Notes: generated by a model not told the origin, from the letters alone. 22,802 nt of DNA from Acanthamoeba sp. SK_2022b (GCA_027943245.1 JANDJZ010001766.1:1-22802), one strand, 5' to 3'. Shown: positions 7,849-17,132, counted from the first letter of the stretch. Numbers and translations are program-made.

Positions 7849-10584
7849 ATGCAAGAGAAATACAACCACATCGACGTTGAGCGCGCAGCGCAAGACCACT
7901 GGTCCGCCCGCGACGCCTACCGCGTGACCGAAGACCAGGCCAAGCCCAAGTTCTACGCCTGCTCCATGCTGCCCTACCCCAGCGGCAAGCTGCACATGGG
8001 CCATGTGCGCAACTACACCATCAACGACATGCTGGCGCGCCAGCTGCGCATGAAGGGCTACAACGTCCTCATGCCCATGGGCTGGGATGCCTTCGGCCTG
8101 CCGGCCGAGAACGCGGCGCTCAAGAACAAGGTGCCGCCTGCGCAGTGGACCTACGACAACATCGCCTACATGAAAAAGCAGATGCAGGCGATGGGTCTGG
8201 CCATCGACTGGAGCCGCGAAGTGGCCACCTGCGATCCCGACTACTACAAGTGGAACCAGTGGCTGTTCCTGCAGATGCTGGAAAAGGGCATTGCCTACCG
8301 CAAGACCCAGATCGTGAACTGGGACCCGGTGGACCAGACCGTGCTGGCCAACGAGCAGGTCATCGACGGTCGGGGCTGGCGCACGGGCGCGCCGGTCGAA
8401 AAGCGCGAAATCCCCGGCTACTACCTGAAGATCACCGACTACGCCCAGGAGCTGCTGGACCATGTCCAGGTGGGCGGCGACAAGGCCACGCTGACCGGCT
8501 GGCCTGAAAAAGTGCGCCTGATGCAGGAAAACTGGATCGGCAAGAGCGCGGGCGTGCGCTTCGCCTTCACCCACGACATCCGTGGCACCGACGGCCAGCC
8601 CATCCAGGACGGGCGCCTGTATGTGTTCACCACGCGCGCCGACACCATCATGGGCGTGACCTTCTGCGCCGTGGCGCCCGAGCACCCGCTGGCCCAGCAT
8701 GCCGCGGCATCGCAGCCCAAGCTCGCGGCCTTCATCGAAGAATGCAAGAAGGGCGGCACCACCGAGGCCGAACTCGCGCTCAAGGAAAAGGAAGGCCTGC
8801 CCACGGGCCTGTTCGTCACCCATCCGCTGACGGGGGCCCAGGTCGAGGTCTGGGTCGGCAACTACGTGCTCATGAGCTACGGCGACGGCGCCGTCATGGG
8901 CGTGCCCGCGCATGACGAGCGCGACTTCGCCTTTGCGAAGAAGTACGGCATCGCCATCCGCCAGGTCATCGCGGTCGAGGGCGAGACCTTCAGCACCGAG
9001 GCATGGGCCGACTGGTACGGCGACAAGCAGCGCGCTGTCTGCATCGAATCCGGCGAACTCGACGGCCTGCCCCATGGGGCTGCCGTGGACAAGGTGGCCG
9101 AACTGCTGGCCGCCAAGGGCCTTGGCGAGAAGAAAACCACCTGGCGCCTGCGCGACTGGGGCGTGAGCCGCCAGCGCTACTGGGGCACGCCGATTCCCAT
9201 CATCCACTGCGAGGACTGCGGCGCCCAGCCCGTGCCTGCCAAGGACCTGCCCGTGGTCCTGCCCCAGGACCTGGTGCCCGATGGCTCGGGCAACCCCCTG
9301 GTCAAGAGCGAAGCCTTCCACGCCGGCGTGGTCTGCCCCTGCTGCGGCAAGAGCGCGCGCCGCGAGACCGACACCATGGACACCTTCGTGGACTCGTCCT
9401 GGTACTTCATGCGCTATTGCGACGCCAGGAACAGCGAGCAGATGGTGGGCAAGGGCACGGACTACTGGATGCGGGACCAGCATGCCGCCACCGGCGGCAG
9501 CGGCATGGACCAGTACATCGGCGGCATCGAGCACGCCATCCTGCACCTGCTGTACGCGCGCTTCTGGACCAAGGTCATGCGCGACCTGGGCCTGGTCAAG
9601 GTCGATGAGCCCTTCACCAAGCTGCTGACCCAGGGCATGGTGCTCAACCACATCTACAGCCGCCGCACGGCCAAGGGTGCCAAGGAGTACTTCTGGCCCA
9701 AGGATGTCGAGCATGTGTTCGACGAGACCGGCAAGATCGTGGGCGCCAGGCTCAAGGCCGAGGTGGACAGCGCCGACGGCCTGCTGCCCGTGGGCACGGA
9801 CATCGACTACGAGGGCGTGGGCACCATGTCCAAGTCCAAGAACAACGGCATCGATCCGCAGGAGCTGATCGAGAAGTACGGCGCCGACACCGCGCGCCTG
9901 TACACCATGTTCACCGCGCCGCCCGAGCTGACGCTGGAGTGGAACGATGCCGCCGTCGAAGGCAGCTACCGCTTCCTGCGCCGCGTCTACAACTTCGGCG
10001 CCAAACTGTCGCAGATGGACATGGCCGGCGCCGTGCAGAGCGTGGCCGGCGCCAAGTCGCTGGACGACGTGGCATTCGGCAAGGCCGCCAAGGCCCTGCG
10101 CCTGGAGATCCACACCGTGCTCAAGCAGGTGGAGTACGACTACCAGCGCATGCAGTACAACACCGTGGTCTCGGGCGCCATGAAGATGATCAACGCGCTG
10201 GAGGACTTCAAGTCCCACGACGACGCGGGCGCCCAGGTGGCGCTGATCGAAGGCTTCGGCATCCTGCTGCGCGTGCTCTACCCGGCAACGCCCCACCTGG
10301 CCCATGTGCTGTGGAGCGAACTGGGCTACGCCGCCCACCTGGGCGATGTGCTGGACGCGCCCTGGCCCCAGGTCGATCCCCTGGCCCTGGTGCAGGACGA
10401 GATCTCTCTGGTGCTGCAGGTCAATGGCAAGCTGCGCGGGGCCATCCTCGTGTCCTCGACGGCCGACAAGGCCGAGATCGAGCGCATTGCCCTGGCCAAC
10501 GAGGAATGCCAGAAGTTCACCAATGGCGCGGCGCCCAAGAAGGTGATCGTGGTGCCGGGCCGCCTGGTCAACGTCGTGGTCTAG
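7849..10584 (+). CDS. leuS: Leucyl-tRNA synthetase
   Basis: A 911-residue class I aminoacyl-tRNA synthetase that charges tRNA-Leu and hydrolyses mischarged tRNA in its CP1 editing domain. The HIGH-type motif is HMGH at 49-52. The editing domain has FTTRADT and the [10 protein letters not shown] segment, where D359 aligns with the universal editing Asp345 of E. coli. The catalytic MSKSK is at 660-664 but is preceded by Thr instead of the usual Lys. It is somewhat longer than E. coli LeuRS (860). The frame is open far upstream, but [10 protein letters not shown] is the conserved N-terminus, so the ATG at 7849 is used. It is followed by lptE and holA in the same order as in E. coli, separated from lptE by a palindromic repeat. 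Confidence 0.97.
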   Translation: MQEKYNHIDVERAAQDHWSARDAYRVTEDQAKPKFYACSMLPYPSGKLHMGHVRNYTINDMLARQLRMKGYNVLMPMGWDAFGLPAENAALKNKVPPAQWTYDNIAYMKKQMQAMGLAIDWSREVATCDPDYYKWNQWLFLQMLEKGIAYRKTQIVNWDPVDQTVLANEQVIDGRGWRTGAPVEKREIPGYYLKITDYAQELLDHVQVGGDKATLTGWPEKVRLMQENWIGKSAGVRFAFTHDIRGTDGQPIQDGRLYVFTTRADTIMGVTFCAVAPEHPLAQHAAASQPKLAAFIEECKKGGTTEAELALKEKEGLPTGLFVTHPLTGAQVEVWVGNYVLMSYGDGAVMGVPAHDERDFAFAKKYGIAIRQVIAVEGETFSTEAWADWYGDKQRAVCIESGELDGLPHGAAVDKVAELLAAKGLGEKKTTWRLRDWGVSRQRYWGTPIPIIHCEDCGAQPVPAKDLPVVLPQDLVPDGSGNPLVKSEAFHAGVVCPCCGKSARRETDTMDTFVDSSWYFMRYCDARNSEQMVGKGTDYWMRDQHAATGGSGMDQYIGGIEHAILHLLYARFWTKVMRDLGLVKVDEPFTKLLTQGMVLNHIYSRRTAKGAKEYFWPKDVEHVFDETGKIVGARLKAEVDSADGLLPVGTDIDYEGVGTMSKSKNNGIDPQELIEKYGADTARLYTMFTAPPELTLEWNDAAVEGSYRFLRRVYNFGAKLSQMDMAGAVQSVAGAKSLDDVAFGKAAKALRLEIHTVLKQVEYDYQRMQYNTVVSGAMKMINALEDFKSHDDAGAQVALIEGFGILLRVLYPATPHLAHVLWSELGYAAHLGDVLDAPWPQVDPLALVQDEISLVLQVNGKLRGAILVSSTADKAEIERIALANEECQKFTNGAAPKKVIVVPGRLVNVVV

Positions 10585-10595
10585 GCCATGGCATG

Positions 10596-10690
10596 CCCCC
10601 TGAGGCGCTGCGCGCCTTCCCCCTCTCGCTTCGCGGGGGGGACGACACCCTCGCTGCGGGGCGGCCCTTGCTCGGTGTCCCTCGCTTTGG
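10596..10690. repeat. Palindromic intergenic repeat element (Comamonadaceae type)
   Basis: Most of the 157-base gap between leuS and lptE is a run of nested inverted repeats. AGGCGC-TGC-GCGCCT is at 10603-10617. CCCCC at 10619-10623 can pair with the G-run from 10635. GACACC (10644-10649) pairs with GGTGTC (10674-10679) around a GC-rich loop. The CCCCCTGAGGCGCT...GGGGCGGCCC...GGTGTCCCTCGCTTTGGG pattern resembles a repeat I recall as dispersed between genes in Acidovorax and Delftia genomes. No other copy was noticed in this window. The edges are approximate. Confidence 0.6.
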
Positions 10691-10741
10691 GCGCGACCGT
10701 TGCAAGGGCTGTGAGTGGCGCAAGCGCCTTGGAGAACTGAT

Positions 10742-11248
10742 ATGCAAAAACGTACCCTGCTCACCGCCCTGGCCCTGGCTCCGCTGCTGGGGGCCTGCGG
10801 CTTTCGCCTGCGGGGGGTGCCGACCTTCGTGTTCCGCTCGCTCTACATCCAGGCGGGCCGGGGCTCTCCGGTGGCGCGGGAGCTGTCGCGCAACCTGGCC
10901 AGTGCCAGCGACAAGCTGACCGTGCTGCGCGATCCGGCATCGCCCGACGATGCGGATGCGATCTTCCAGATCATCAGCGAGCGGCAGGAGCGGGTCATCG
11001 TCGGCATGAACGCGCTGGGCCAGGTGCGCGAGTTGCAGCTGCGCCTGCGCGTGCGCTTCAAGCTGCGCACGCCCAATGGAGACGAGCCGATCCCCGAGAC
11101 CGAGATCCTGCAGCAGCGCGACGTGACGTACAACGAAACCAATGCGCTGTCCAAGGAGGCCGAGGAGGCCATGCTCTACAAGGACATGCGTACCGACATC
11201 GTCCAGCAGTTGCTGCGCCGCCTGTCGGCCGTCAAGAGCCTGACCTGA
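10742..11248 (+). CDS. lptE: LPS-assembly lipoprotein LptE
   Basis: A 168-residue outer membrane lipoprotein that plugs the LptD barrel and is required for lipopolysaccharide insertion. The signal peptide MQKRTLLTALALAPLLGAC ends in lipobox LGAC with Cys19 lipidated, followed by the typical GFRLRG. The rest matches LptE in order, including the strand region VRELQLRLRVRFKL and the terminal YKDMRTDIVQQLLRRL helix. It is slightly shorter than E. coli LptE (193). A GGAGA ribosome site precedes the ATG. The frame is open upstream to 10715, but that would place extra residues before a normal lipoprotein signal. It is followed by holA after 5 bases. Confidence 0.93.
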   Translation: MQKRTLLTALALAPLLGACGFRLRGVPTFVFRSLYIQAGRGSPVARELSRNLASASDKLTVLRDPASPDDADAIFQIISERQERVIVGMNALGQVRELQLRLRVRFKLRTPNGDEPIPETEILQQRDVTYNETNALSKEAEEAMLYKDMRTDIVQQLLRRLSAVKSLT

Positions 11249-11253
11249 GCCCC

Positions 11254-12306
11254 ATGCAGCTTGCCCTGAACCAGCTCGGCGGCCATCTGGCCAAGGGATT
11301 GCGCTCGCTCTACGTGCTGCACGGCGACGAGCCGCTGCAGCAGCAGGAGGCTGCCGACGCCATCCGTGCCGCCGCGCGCGCCGCGGGCTACACCGAGCGC
11401 AGCAGCTACACCGTGGCCGGCGCCCATTTCGACTGGAGCGCCGTGCTGGCGGCCGGTGGCTCGCTGTCGCTGTTTGCCGATCGGCAGATCATCGAGATCC
11501 GCATTCCCTCGGGCAAGCCCGGCAAGGACGGCGGCGCCGCGCTGCAGCAGATCGCCGAGGCGGCGCGCGGCAATGACAGCACGCTCACCCTGGTCATGCT
11601 GCCGCGCCTGGACAAGGCCACCAGGACCGGCGCCTGGTTCAGCGCGCTGGAAGCCCAGGGCATGACGCTGCAGATCGATCCCATAGAGCGCGGCCAGCTG
11701 CCGGCCTGGATTGCCCAGCGCCTGGCAGCCCAGGGCCAGCGCGTGGCACCCGGCGAGGAAGGCCAGCGCACGCTGCAGTTCTTTGCCGACCGCGTCGAGG
11801 GCAACCTGCTGGCCGCACACCAGGAGATCCAGAAACTGGCCCTGCTGCACCCCGCCGGCGAGCTGAGCCAGGCGCAGGTGGAGCAGGCAGTGCTCAATGT
11901 GGCGCGCTACGACGTGTTCAAGCTGTCCGAGGCCGTGCTGTCCGGCCAGTTGGCGCGCGTCTCGCGCATGCTCGACGGCCTGCAGGCCGAGGGCACGGCC
12001 GAGGTGCTGGTGCATTGGACCCTGGCCGAGGACATCCGCTCCATCTGCCGCGTCAAGGACGCCATGGCCGCAGGTCAGCCCCTGCCCATGGCCCTGCGCG
12101 CCCAGCGCGTCTGGGGCGTCAAGGAGCGTTTGTTCGAGCGCCTGCTGCCGCGCATCACCGACGCCCAGGCCGCGCGCCTGCTGCAATCGGCCCACGCGGT
12201 GGACGGCATCGTCAAGGGCCTGGCCTTCGAGGGCTGGCCCCGCGACGGCTGGCAGGCCCTGCGCCGCCTGGCCATGGACCTGGCCCAGGCCGGCGCCAAG
12301 GGCTGA
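11254..12306 (+). CDS. holA: DNA polymerase III delta subunit HolA
   Basis: A 350-residue clamp-loader subunit that opens the beta sliding clamp. The N-terminus SLYVLHGDEPLQQQEAADAIR is the diverged AAA+ entry typical of delta. Further family segments are LFADRQIIEIRIP, the FADRVEGNLLAAHQEIQKLALL helix near the middle, and YDVFKLSEAVLSG before the C-terminal collar domain. Length is close to E. coli HolA (343). It starts 5 bases after lptE, so translation is probably coupled, and it continues the conserved leuS-lptE-holA order. It converges on the small minus-strand gene with only 10 bases between the two stop codons. Confidence 0.95.
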   Translation: MQLALNQLGGHLAKGLRSLYVLHGDEPLQQQEAADAIRAAARAAGYTERSSYTVAGAHFDWSAVLAAGGSLSLFADRQIIEIRIPSGKPGKDGGAALQQIAEAARGNDSTLTLVMLPRLDKATRTGAWFSALEAQGMTLQIDPIERGQLPAWIAQRLAAQGQRVAPGEEGQRTLQFFADRVEGNLLAAHQEIQKLALLHPAGELSQAQVEQAVLNVARYDVFKLSEAVLSGQLARVSRMLDGLQAEGTAEVLVHWTLAEDIRSICRVKDAMAAGQPLPMALRAQRVWGVKERLFERLLPRITDAQAARLLQSAHAVDGIVKGLAFEGWPRDGWQALRRLAMDLAQAGAKG

Positions 12307-12316
12307 CGTACCGTTC

Positions 12317-12619
12317 CTAGCTCGTCTTTTCCAGCTGCGCCTGGGCCTTGGTGGCCCAGGTCTCGAGGTTGTCCAGCAGGTCCTTCTGGCTGAAGGAGCA
12401 GCTTTCCTCGCTGAACAGCGCGCTGGATTCCAATCGGTCCAGCAGATTGAGCAGCACTTCGCCGTAGCGCGGCGGCAGGGCCTGCAGCAACTCCGAGGAA
12501 GCCCTGGCCTGCTGCCCGAGCACGGCGGCCGGCAGCTGCTGCTGTGCCAGTTGGGCGAAGCCCGCGCGCAACTGTGCGAGCTGCTGGGCGGCGAGAAGAG
12601 TGTCGTGGCTGGTGGACAT
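12317..12619 (-). CDS. Conserved-looking small hypothetical protein (100 aa)
   Basis: I do not recognise this gene. The frame encodes 100 residues beginning MSTSHDTLLAAQQLAQLRAG. The N-terminal half is rich in Ala, Gln and Leu and likely helical. The second half contains PPRYGEVLLNLLDRLESSALF and a final acidic/amphipathic helix. There is no signal peptide or membrane helix, and one Cys at 74. An AGAGG ribosome-like site lies 10 bases upstream of the ATG. The frame is open far upstream across proA on the opposite strand, but that part is shadow; the ATG at 12619 gives a self-contained protein that fits the gap between holA and proA. It is probably a real gene of narrow distribution; the function is unknown. 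Confidence 0.7.
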   Translation of the reverse strand: MSTSHDTLLAAQQLAQLRAGFAQLAQQQLPAAVLGQQARASSELLQALPPRYGEVLLNLLDRLESSALFSEESCSFSQKDLLDNLETWATKAQAQLEKTS

Positions 12620-12720
12620 GGCGGGAAAACCTCTGCGTACTGGGCAGCAGTGTAGGGTGGCCGCGACATCCTGCCGGCCGCCGGAACGCGGGGTTTGCCC
12701 TCTGGTGGCCGTGCGAGGAC

Positions 12721-12742
12721 GCATCCCAGCCGCATCCCAGCC
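12721..12742 (+). repeat. Short tandem repeat upstream of proA
   Basis: GCATCCCAGCC occurs twice in direct succession (12721-12731 and 12732-12742), followed by a partial third copy (GCAT). It lies 67 bases before the proA start. It may be a chance slippage product; no role is evident. Confidence 0.5.
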
Positions 12743-12796
12743 GCATGTTGGCGCGGGGCATGCCCGCTCTCGGTGCGCAAATGGGCGCAACTCGGC

Positions 12797-12802
12797 GAGA
12801 AT
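12797..12802 (+). promoter_or_regulatory. -10-like element close to proA start
   Basis: GAGAAT (four of six consensus matches) ends six bases before the proA ATG. If used, transcription would begin at or next to the start codon, giving a leaderless or nearly leaderless mRNA. No ribosome site is visible upstream of this ATG, which is consistent with that reading. No clear -35 box was found. Confidence 0.3.
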
Positions 12803-12808
12803 CTCGGA

Positions 12809-14089
12809 ATGAACGCGCTCAATATCGTCGAATACACCCACAACCTGGGCGTTCAGGCCAAAGTGGCCTCCGCCCAGATGGCCCGAGCCTCGGCTGCCGT
12901 CAAAAGCCGCGCCCTGCTGGCGCTGGCGCGCCTGCTGCGGGAGAACGTGGAGCCGTTGCAGACCGACAACGCCCGTGACCTCGAACGCGCCGTGGCCAAC
13001 GGCCTGTCCGCTCCCATGGTGGACCGCCTGCGCCTGACGCCCAAGGTGCTGGAAACCTGTGCCCAGGGATGTGAGCAGCTGGCCTCCATGGCCGATGTGA
13101 TCGGCGAGATCATCGGCATGAAGCAAATGCCCAGCGGCATCCGCGTAGGCCAGATGCGTGTGCCGATCGGCGTGTTCGGCATGATCTACGAAAGCCGCCC
13201 CAACGTGACCATCGAGGCGGCCAGCCTCAGCATCAAGAGCGGCAACGCCTGCATCCTGCGCGGCGGCTCCGAGGCCATCGACTCCAACAAGGCGCTGGCT
13301 GCCCTCGTCGCCAGGGCGCTGGCCGAAGCCGGCCTGCCCGAGCACGGCGTGCAGCTGGTGCAGACCACGGACCGCGAGGCCGTGGGCCAGCTCATCGCCA
13401 TGCCCGACTACGTGGACGTCATCATCCCGCGCGGCGGCAAGGGCCTGATCGAGCGCATCAGCCGCGAGGCCAAGGTGCCCGTCATCAAGCACCTGGACGG
13501 CAATTGCCACACCTATGTCGATGATCCCTGCGACATCGCCATGGCCGTCAAGGTGGCCGACAACGCCAAGACCAACAAGTACAGCCCCTGCAATGCCAGT
13601 GAAAGCCTGCTGGTGGCGCGCGGCGTGGCCGCCGAATTCCTGCCGAAGATCGGCGCCATCTACGCCGCCAAGGGCGTGGAGATGCGCGGCTGCCCCGAAT
13701 CGCTGGCCATCCTGAAGTCTGTGGCCGGTGCTCAACTGGCCGAGGCCACCGAGCAGGACTGGAGCGAGGAATATCTGGCGCCCATCATCAGCGTCAAGAT
13801 CGTGTCCGGCGTGGACGAGGCCATCGCCCACATCAACCGCTACTCCAGCCACCACACGGACGCCATCCTGACGCGCGACCATATGCACGCCCAGCGCTTT
13901 CTGCGCGAAGTGGACTCGGCCAGCGTCATGGTCAATGCCAGCACGCGCTTTGCCGATGGCTTCGAGTACGGCCTGGGCGCGGAAATCGGCATCAGCACCG
14001 ACAAGTTCCATGCGCGCGGTCCTGTGGGCATCGAAGGCCTGACCTCGCTCAAATACGTGGTGCTGGGTGAAGGCGAAGTCCGCACCTGA
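12809..14089 (+). CDS. proA: Gamma-glutamyl phosphate reductase ProA
   Basis: A 426-residue enzyme that reduces gamma-glutamyl phosphate to glutamate semialdehyde with NADPH, the second step of proline synthesis. It belongs to the aldehyde dehydrogenase superfamily. The catalytic Cys is C261 in [14 protein letters not shown]. Other family segments are [41 protein letters not shown] and the C-terminal [16 protein letters not shown]. Length matches E. coli ProA (417). The ATG at 12809 gives a typical N-terminus; the open frame upstream to 12695 lies over the GC-rich intergenic region. The proB kinase gene is not adjacent, so the two steps are encoded separately here. Confidence 0.96.
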   Translation: MNALNIVEYTHNLGVQAKVASAQMARASAAVKSRALLALARLLRENVEPLQTDNARDLERAVANGLSAPMVDRLRLTPKVLETCAQGCEQLASMADVIGEIIGMKQMPSGIRVGQMRVPIGVFGMIYESRPNVTIEAASLSIKSGNACILRGGSEAIDSNKALAALVARALAEAGLPEHGVQLVQTTDREAVGQLIAMPDYVDVIIPRGGKGLIERISREAKVPVIKHLDGNCHTYVDDPCDIAMAVKVADNAKTNKYSPCNASESLLVARGVAAEFLPKIGAIYAAKGVEMRGCPESLAILKSVAGAQLAEATEQDWSEEYLAPIISVKIVSGVDEAIAHINRYSSHHTDAILTRDHMHAQRFLREVDSASVMVNASTRFADGFEYGLGAEIGISTDKFHARGPVGIEGLTSLKYVVLGEGEVRT

Positions 14090-14096
14090 CCGAGCC

Positions 14097-14136
14097 GTGC
14101 TGCGCGCCGGAATGCCCCGCGCCGGCACCGCAGCAC
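14097..14136. repeat. Imperfect stem-loop between proA and trkA
   Basis: GTGCTGC (14097-14103) pairs with GCAGCAC (14130-14136), and inside it GCCGG (14106-14110) pairs with CCGGC (14122-14126). No T-run follows, so it is not a standard intrinsic terminator. It occupies most of the 59-base gap. Confidence 0.5.
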
Positions 14137-14148
14137 TGCAATGAATCC

Positions 14149-15606
14149 ATGAAAATCATCATTCTTGGCGCCGGCCGTGTGGGCTACAGCGTGGCAGAAA
14201 GCCTGGTGTCCGAACGCAACGACATCACGGTGATCGACACCGACGCACGGCGCCTGCGCGAGCTGGAGTCGCGCTTCGACCTGCGTGGCGTCGTGGGCAG
14301 CGGCATCGATCCCCATGTGCTGGCCGAGGCCGGTGCCAAGGACACGGACCTGCTGATCGCCTGCGCCGCGCTCGACGAAACCAACCTTGTGTGCTGCAAG
14401 CTGGCCCAGGTCCTGTTCGAGATTCCCACACGCATCGCGCGCGTGCGCTCCTCGGGCTTTGGCGAGGACGAGGCGCTGCTGGGCAAGGAAGGCTTTGGCG
14501 TCGACCGCATCATCTGCCCCGAGGAATCGCTGACCAACTACATCAGCAAGCTCATCGAGTTTCCCGAAGCCATGCAGGTGCGTGCCTTCGCGGGCGGGCG
14601 GGCCGCACTGGCCTCGGTGCGCGCGCGCGACGGCGCCCCCGCCGTCGGCAAGCGCATCGGCGAGCTGCGCGACTGCATGCCCGAGCTGGCCATGCGCATC
14701 GTGGCCATCTACCGGCGTTTCCTGGACGAGCCCGACCGCTTCGTCCGCTGCGACGGCAACACGCGCATCGAGCCCGGCGACGAGGTCTTCATCCTGGCCG
14801 CGCGCGAGCATGTGGCCGAGGTGCTGCGTGCCATCCACCAGCCTGCCGGCCGGCCTTCGCGCCCGGTCTACCGCATCATGGTCGCCGGCGGTGACCAGGT
14901 CAGCCAGCGCCTGGCGCTGCAGCTGTCGCGCGTGCCGGGCCGCTTCCACATCAAGATCATCGAGCCCGACGAGCAGCGCTGCCAGGACCTGGCCTCGCTG
15001 CTGCCGGCCGAGGTGCTGGTGCTGCACGGCGATGCCACCGACGAGGACCTGCTGGCCGATGAAAGCGTGGAGGACGTGGACCTGTTCCTGGCCCTGACCG
15101 ACGACGATGAGAACAACATCATGGCCAGCCTGCTGGGCAAACGCATGGGCGCGCGGCGCGTGCTGTCGCTGATCACGCGGCGTGCCTACGCCGACCTGAT
15201 GCACGGCACGCAGATCGACATTGCGCTGTCGCCGGCCCAGGCCATGCTTGGCGAACTGCTGGCCTATGTGCGCCGCGGCGACGTGCAGGCCGTGCACAGC
15301 CTGCGCCGGGGCGTGGCCGAGGCGCTGGAGATCGTGGCGCGCGGCGACCGCAAAAGCTCGCGCGTGGTCGGCCGCAAGGTCGAGGACCTGCGCGTGCCCG
15401 AGGATGCCCACATCGGCCTCATCGTGCGCGGCATACCCGAAGGCGTGCCGGCCGACGAAATCGCGGCCGGTGCCGAGCCCGAGGTCATCATCCCGCGCAG
15501 CACCACCGTGATCGAGAGCGGCGACCACGTGATCTTCTTCCTGCCCCACAAGCGGCTGGTACGGGACGTGGAGAACCTGTTTCGCGTCAGCGCCACCTTC
15601 TTCTGA
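14149..15606 (+). CDS. trkA: Trk potassium uptake regulatory subunit TrkA
   Basis: A 485-residue peripheral membrane protein that binds nucleotides and gates the TrkH channel. It has the duplicated RCK-N/RCK-C layout (about 1-235 and 240-485). The first Rossmann site is intact: GAGRVG at 7-12 and the ribose-binding acidic residue at the end of the second strand (VIDTD, D30). The second copy, where a GGGxxG-type loop is expected, reads AGGDQVS at 246-252, so that site looks degenerate. Length is near E. coli TrkA (458). trkH follows after nine bases, so translation is probably coupled. The ATG at 14149 gives the conserved MKIIILGAG start. Confidence 0.95.
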   Translation: MKIIILGAGRVGYSVAESLVSERNDITVIDTDARRLRELESRFDLRGVVGSGIDPHVLAEAGAKDTDLLIACAALDETNLVCCKLAQVLFEIPTRIARVRSSGFGEDEALLGKEGFGVDRIICPEESLTNYISKLIEFPEAMQVRAFAGGRAALASVRARDGAPAVGKRIGELRDCMPELAMRIVAIYRRFLDEPDRFVRCDGNTRIEPGDEVFILAAREHVAEVLRAIHQPAGRPSRPVYRIMVAGGDQVSQRLALQLSRVPGRFHIKIIEPDEQRCQDLASLLPAEVLVLHGDATDEDLLADESVEDVDLFLALTDDDENNIMASLLGKRMGARRVLSLITRRAYADLMHGTQIDIALSPAQAMLGELLAYVRRGDVQAVHSLRRGVAEALEIVARGDRKSSRVVGRKVEDLRVPEDAHIGLIVRGIPEGVPADEIAAGAEPEVIIPRSTTVIESGDHVIFFLPHKRLVRDVENLFRVSATFF

Positions 15607-15615
15607 GCCGACACC

Positions 15616-17082
15616 ATGCGCGACCTGTTACCCGTCCTGCGCGTGCTTGGCATGCTCATGGTCATGTTTGCGCTGTCCATGCTGCTGCCCTTTGCAGTGT
15701 CCTGGTTCACTGACGACGGCATCTGGCGCATCTACCCCTGGGCCATCGGCATCACGGCGGCTGCGGGGCTGTCGCTGTGGATAGGCCTGGACCACTTCCG
15801 GCGCGAGCTGCAGCCGCGCCACGGCGTCATCCTCGTCACCCTGGTCTGGGTGGTTTTGCCGCTGTGCGCCATGCTCCCTCTGGTGCTGGGCATGGGCCAT
15901 GTGGGGCTGAGCATCAGCTTCACCCATGCCTATTTCGAGGCCGTCTCGGGCCTGACGACCACCGGCGCCACCGTGCTCACGGGGCTGGATGCGCTGCCCG
16001 TGTCCATCAATGTCTGGCGCACCTTCCTGCAATGGTTGGGCGGCATGGGCATCCTGATCCTGGCCGTGGCCATCCTGCCCCTGCTGGGCGTGGGGGGCGC
16101 CCAGCTGTTCCGTGCCGAAGCCGCTGGTCCCATCAAGGACACCAAGCTGACGCCGCGCGTGACCGAGACCGCCAAGGGCCTGTGGGGCGTGTACGGCGTG
16201 TTCTCGCTGGCCTGTCTGCTGGCCTTCTGGGCGGCAGGCATGTCGCCGCTGGATGCGCTGATGCACATGTTCGCCACCGTCAGCCTCGGTGGCCTGTCCT
16301 CGCATGACGCCAGCTTTGCGTATTTCGACTCGCCGTTGATCGAACTGACCGCCCTGGTCTTCATGCTGCTGGCCAGCTGCAACTTCGCGCTGTACTTCGT
16401 GGCCATGCGCAAGGGCCGCTGGGACGGCTTCTGGCGCGATCCGGAAATGCGCGCCACGCTGGCCGTGCTGCTGGGTGGCGGGCTGATCGTGGCGCTGCTG
16501 CTGTGGGCCAAGGGCGTGTACGGGCCTGTGGAGGCCCTGCGCTACGGTCTCTTCCATGTGGTCTCGGTGGCCACGACGACCGGCTTCACCACGGTGGACT
16601 ACCTGACCTGGCCCGTCTTCGCGCCCGTGCTCATGCTGCTGATGTCGGGTGTGGCCACCAGTGCGGGCTCCACGGGCGGCGGCATCAAGATGGTGCGCAT
16701 GCTCATCCTGCTCAAGCAGGCGCGGCGTGAACTCACGCGGCTCGCGCATCCGCGCGCCTTGCAGCCCGTGCGGCTGGGCACCGGCGTGGTGGACAACCGC
16801 ATGATCTTCTCGGTGCTGGCCTTCATGCTGGTCTATGGCGCCACCGTGATCACACTCAGCATGGTGCTGCTGCTCACCGACCTGGACCCGGTGACCGCCT
16901 TCTCCGCCGTGCTGGCCAGCGTGCACTGCATGGGGCCGGGCCTGGGCGCGGTGGGCCCGTCCTCCAACTATGCTGTGCTCACCGAATTCCAGACCTGGGT
17001 CTGCACCCTGGCCATGCTGCTGGGGCGCCTGGAAATCCTCAGCTTCATGGCCTTGCTTTCGCCGGCTTTCTGGCGCCGCTGA
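15616..17082 (+). CDS. trkH: Trk potassium uptake channel subunit TrkH
   Basis: A 488-residue inner membrane protein, the potassium-conducting pore of the Trk system. Four selectivity-filter loops are visible in order: SGLTTTGATV, ATVSLGGLSSHD, VATTTGFTT and HCMGPGLGAVG, each contributing a filter glycine. A gating-loop glycine cluster is also present (GSTGGGIKMVR). Length matches E. coli TrkH (483). The gene starts nine bases after trkA, so the two subunits are cotranscribed. Confidence 0.96.
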   Translation: MRDLLPVLRVLGMLMVMFALSMLLPFAVSWFTDDGIWRIYPWAIGITAAAGLSLWIGLDHFRRELQPRHGVILVTLVWVVLPLCAMLPLVLGMGHVGLSISFTHAYFEAVSGLTTTGATVLTGLDALPVSINVWRTFLQWLGGMGILILAVAILPLLGVGGAQLFRAEAAGPIKDTKLTPRVTETAKGLWGVYGVFSLACLLAFWAAGMSPLDALMHMFATVSLGGLSSHDASFAYFDSPLIELTALVFMLLASCNFALYFVAMRKGRWDGFWRDPEMRATLAVLLGGGLIVALLLWAKGVYGPVEALRYGLFHVVSVATTTGFTTVDYLTWPVFAPVLMLLMSGVATSAGSTGGGIKMVRMLILLKQARRELTRLAHPRALQPVRLGTGVVDNRMIFSVLAFMLVYGATVITLSMVLLLTDLDPVTAFSAVLASVHCMGPGLGAVGPSSNYAVLTEFQTWVCTLAMLLGRLEILSFMALLSPAFWRR

Positions 17083-17109
17083 CGCTGCAAAGACTGGGGA
17101 AAACACCTA

Positions 17110-17132
17110 GACCATGGTCCAATCTCTACAAT
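17110..17132 (+). promoter_or_regulatory. Candidate gshA promoter with palindrome
   Basis: TACAAT (17127-17132) is a good -10 match and would give a leader of about 25 bases before the gshA ATG. A perfect 10-base palindrome GACCATGGTC sits at 17110-17119 in the spacer region and could be an operator. No convincing -35 box was found. Confidence 0.4.

Noticed and set aside
7777..10764. 995-codon open frame on the minus strand opposite leuS
   Set aside because: It mirrors leuS exactly, is rich in His, Gly, Ala, Val and Gln as expected for the reverse of a GC-rich gene, and shows no domain. GC-biased codon positions leave such frames open by chance.
12620..14128. Long minus-strand frame opposite proA, continuous with the 100-residue protein
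   Set aside because: Only the part from 12619 down lies in a gap without another gene and has its own ATG and ribosome-like site. The rest is the reverse of proA.
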